DNA of 7,209 nucleotides from Chthoniobacterales bacterium (GTDB taxonomy: Bacteria; Verrucomicrobiota; Verrucomicrobiia; Chthoniobacterales; UBA10450), in the NCBI GenBank assembly GCA_013697365.1, contig JACCXA010000173.1, positions 1 to 7,209 on the forward strand, in the 5' to 3' direction. The translations under genes and the position numbers were made by a program. Of this stretch, positions 6,345-7,209 are shown piece after piece. The stretch's first letter is position 1; the number at the start of each line of letters is the position of its first letter. The notes beneath the pieces were generated by a model. That model was not told the DNA's origin and made no database searches. It worked only from the letters and a program-made list of their open reading frames with translations.

Positions 6345-6776
6345 CTAATTACGCCGCTCGCCGGCTCCGCGATCGAATTTGTAGATCGCCGCAGTGATTA
6401 CCCCGAGGAGAACTGCCTGCACGAGGCCGGTCAGAAACACTTTCGTCGAGAGCTGCCCGGGGATCGGAGTTACGACGTAATTAATGACCGTGTAGGCATG
6501 CGCGAACAAGCCCATCAGGAGTCCATAGAGCGCGCCCATGCCCATCGTTCGCCGGTTGGTAAAACCGAGTGCCCAGATGATGACGAAAGTCGTAGCGGCC
6601 AATAGGTGCCCTGCGATCATCCAAGGGAAGCGCGTCATCATCTCCGGTTCCGTCCGCCACAGCTGCGAAGTCGCTTTGTAATCAGGGTCGAGCAGGACGG
6701 TGTGGATGAGGAAGTCGCTTCCGAAAATAAAGACGAAGCCGGCGATAACCGCGACGAGCAGACGAGGGGTATTCAT
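6345..6776 (-). CDS. Small four-helix membrane protein of unknown function
   Basis: From the ATG at 6776 the protein has 143 residues and four hydrophobic segments at about 5-28, 51-72, 79-101 and 113-134. It ends in a short basic tail (DRGAGERRN). The first helix carries GSDFLIHTVLL; the loop after it has the LLDPDYKATSQLWR segment (28-41) and MMTRFPWMIAGH (46-57). Small hypothetical membrane proteins with this layout (a DFLIH-like motif in helix 1, a Y-K...W-R loop, four helices) occur in various bacteria without an assigned function, as far as I recall. The frame is open back to a GTG at 6827, but MNTPRLLVAV begins the first helix directly, so the ATG is preferred. Neither start has a convincing Shine-Dalgarno. 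The stop is 55 bases before the peptidase ATG, so the two may be co-transcribed. Confidence 0.75.
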   Translation of the reverse strand: MNTPRLLVAVIAGFVFIFGSDFLIHTVLLDPDYKATSQLWRTEPEMMTRFPWMIAGHLLAATTFVIIWALGFTNRRTMGMGALYGLLMGLFAHAYTVINYVVTPIPGQLSTKVFLTGLVQAVLLGVITAAIYKFDRGAGERRN

Positions 6777-6983
6777 AGGGGTCTTGGCAGGATCGTTAAT
6801 GCCTAACGAGTTCCGACGCGGGAGCACAGGAAAATCTCAGGAGGAAGACGTAGTGAAGCACTGGCAGGCCGGATCTGGCACTCGGAAGTAGTAACGTAGC
6901 CATTCCAGTCGCGTCCGCCGGCTGCGCGCGCGCAGCGGAAAGAAATTGGATTACGCTGCACCCAAACTTCAACAGAAAGCTTC
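6777..6983. other. Divergent intergenic region
   Basis: This 207-base stretch separates the minus-strand genes from the plus-strand pair and should hold promoters for both directions. I found no well-spaced -35/-10 pair on either strand. The only structure I see is a GC palindrome at 6922-6935. Confidence 0.5.
6922..6935. promoter_or_regulatory. Perfect 14-bp GC palindrome, possible operator or hairpin
   Basis: CTGCGCGCGCGCAG is its own reverse complement. Allowing one unpaired base on the left, the symmetry extends by CCG/CGG on the flanks. It lies about 50 bases before the small plus-strand ORF, in the divergent region, where an operator could be expected. An alternating GC run of this kind can also arise by chance in GC-rich DNA. 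Confidence 0.25.
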
Positions 6984-7112
6984 ATGGTTAATCTCGATTC
7001 TCTCGCCGCTCCTGACCTCACGAAACGATCGCCCCGCAGTCCGCGGGATATCAAGGCCTGGTTTGAGTCGCTCGACCTGGATGACTACGTGACCTTCGGC
7101 GGCAAACCCTGA
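6984..7112 (+). CDS. Possible 42-residue small protein upstream of an SDR gene
   Basis: A 42-codon frame runs from the ATG at 6984 to the TGA at 7110-7112, reading MVNLDSLAAPDLTKRSP at the start and AWFESLDLDDYVTFGGKP at the end. The first half is basic and proline-containing; the second is acidic and aromatic. There is no signal peptide, membrane segment or cysteine. A weak purine stretch (AGAAAG) precedes the start at short spacing. It ends five bases before the reductase ATG, so the two genes would be translated from one message and possibly coupled. I cannot assign a function. It was judged real because of its position and plausible composition; it could still be untranslated leader. Confidence 0.5.
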   Translation: MVNLDSLAAPDLTKRSPRSPRDIKAWFESLDLDDYVTFGGKP

Positions 7113-7117
7113 ATGGG

Positions 7118-7209
7118 ATGAGCGCGAAAACGGCACTGGTTACGGGAGCGTCGCGCGGCATCGGCCGCGCGATCGCGGTGCAGCTGGCGGGCGCCGGCTA
7201 CCAGATGGG
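7118..7209 (+). CDS. Short-chain dehydrogenase/reductase (SDR), N-terminal fragment
   Basis: The first 30 residues are present before the window ends. They read MSAKTALVTGASRGIGRAI and onward, a beta-strand followed by the TGASRGIG glycine-rich NAD(P)-binding motif (residues 9-16) of classical SDR enzymes. The AxxLAxAGY-like end of the first Rossmann helix follows. This is the typical opening of 3-oxoacyl-ACP reductase (FabG)-like proteins, which reduce keto groups with NADPH in the cytoplasm. With only 30 residues, FabG cannot be told from other SDRs, and the catalytic Ser-Tyr-Lys lies outside the window. There is no clear Shine-Dalgarno, so translation may depend on the small ORF ending five bases upstream. 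Confidence 0.85.
   Translation, partial: MSAKTALVTGASRGIGRAIAVQLAGAGYQM

Noticed and set aside
6803..7054. An 83-codon minus-strand frame across the divergent region
   Set aside because: It overlaps both the membrane-protein leader and the small plus-strand ORF, has no ribosome binding site, and its Arg/Ser-rich composition looks non-coding.

Overview
The window looks like chromosomal DNA from a GC-rich bacterium. Intergenic spaces hold small imperfect palindromic repeats of the TGTCATTCTGAG...CTCAACATGACA type and a repeat built on ATCCGTG. From memory, both kinds are common in soil Verrucomicrobiota and Acidobacteriota. Verrucomicrobiota is my first guess, but this is low-confidence inference because no rRNA or other marker gene is present.

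Layout. Six genes lie on the minus strand and are read from right to left. A small four-helix membrane protein of unknown function (6776 to 6345) comes first, then a secreted M28 zinc peptidase resembling carboxypeptidase Q (6289 to 4814). A four-gene pyrimidine-base catabolic cluster follows. It consists of a PreA-like dihydropyrimidine dehydrogenase (4719 to 3565), a CoA-acylating (methyl)malonate-semialdehyde dehydrogenase (3420 to 1933), a dihydropyrimidinase/D-hydantoinase (1820 to 438), and the first 96 residues of an NCS1 nucleobase/hydantoin/allantoin permease that runs off the left edge (290 to 1). At the right edge two plus-strand genes diverge: a possible 42-residue small protein (6984 to 7112) and, five bases later, the first 30 residues of a short-chain dehydrogenase/reductase (7118 onward).

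How the genes work together. The cluster reads as reductive uracil/thymine breakdown. The permease imports the base, PreA reduces the ring, the dihydropyrimidinase opens it to an N-carbamoyl-beta-amino acid, and the aldehyde dehydrogenase turns the final (methyl)malonate semialdehyde into acetyl- or propionyl-CoA. The amidase (beta-ureidopropionase), the beta-alanine aminotransferase and the PreT flavoprotein partner are not in the window and may lie beyond the left edge.

Points of interest. The PreA homologue has no C-terminal ferredoxin domain and carries an Ala/Lys/Glu-rich tail instead. Each of the three gaps inside the catabolic cluster contains a different or related inverted-repeat element: two 99-bp copies of one family, and one stem with a perfect Shine-Dalgarno-like sequence in its loop. 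The small ORF in front of the reductase is another candidate. I saw no phage, CRISPR, toxin-antitoxin or defence system, and nothing I would call a new multi-gene system. There is no gene-free stretch longer than 300 bases; the longest is 6777-6983.
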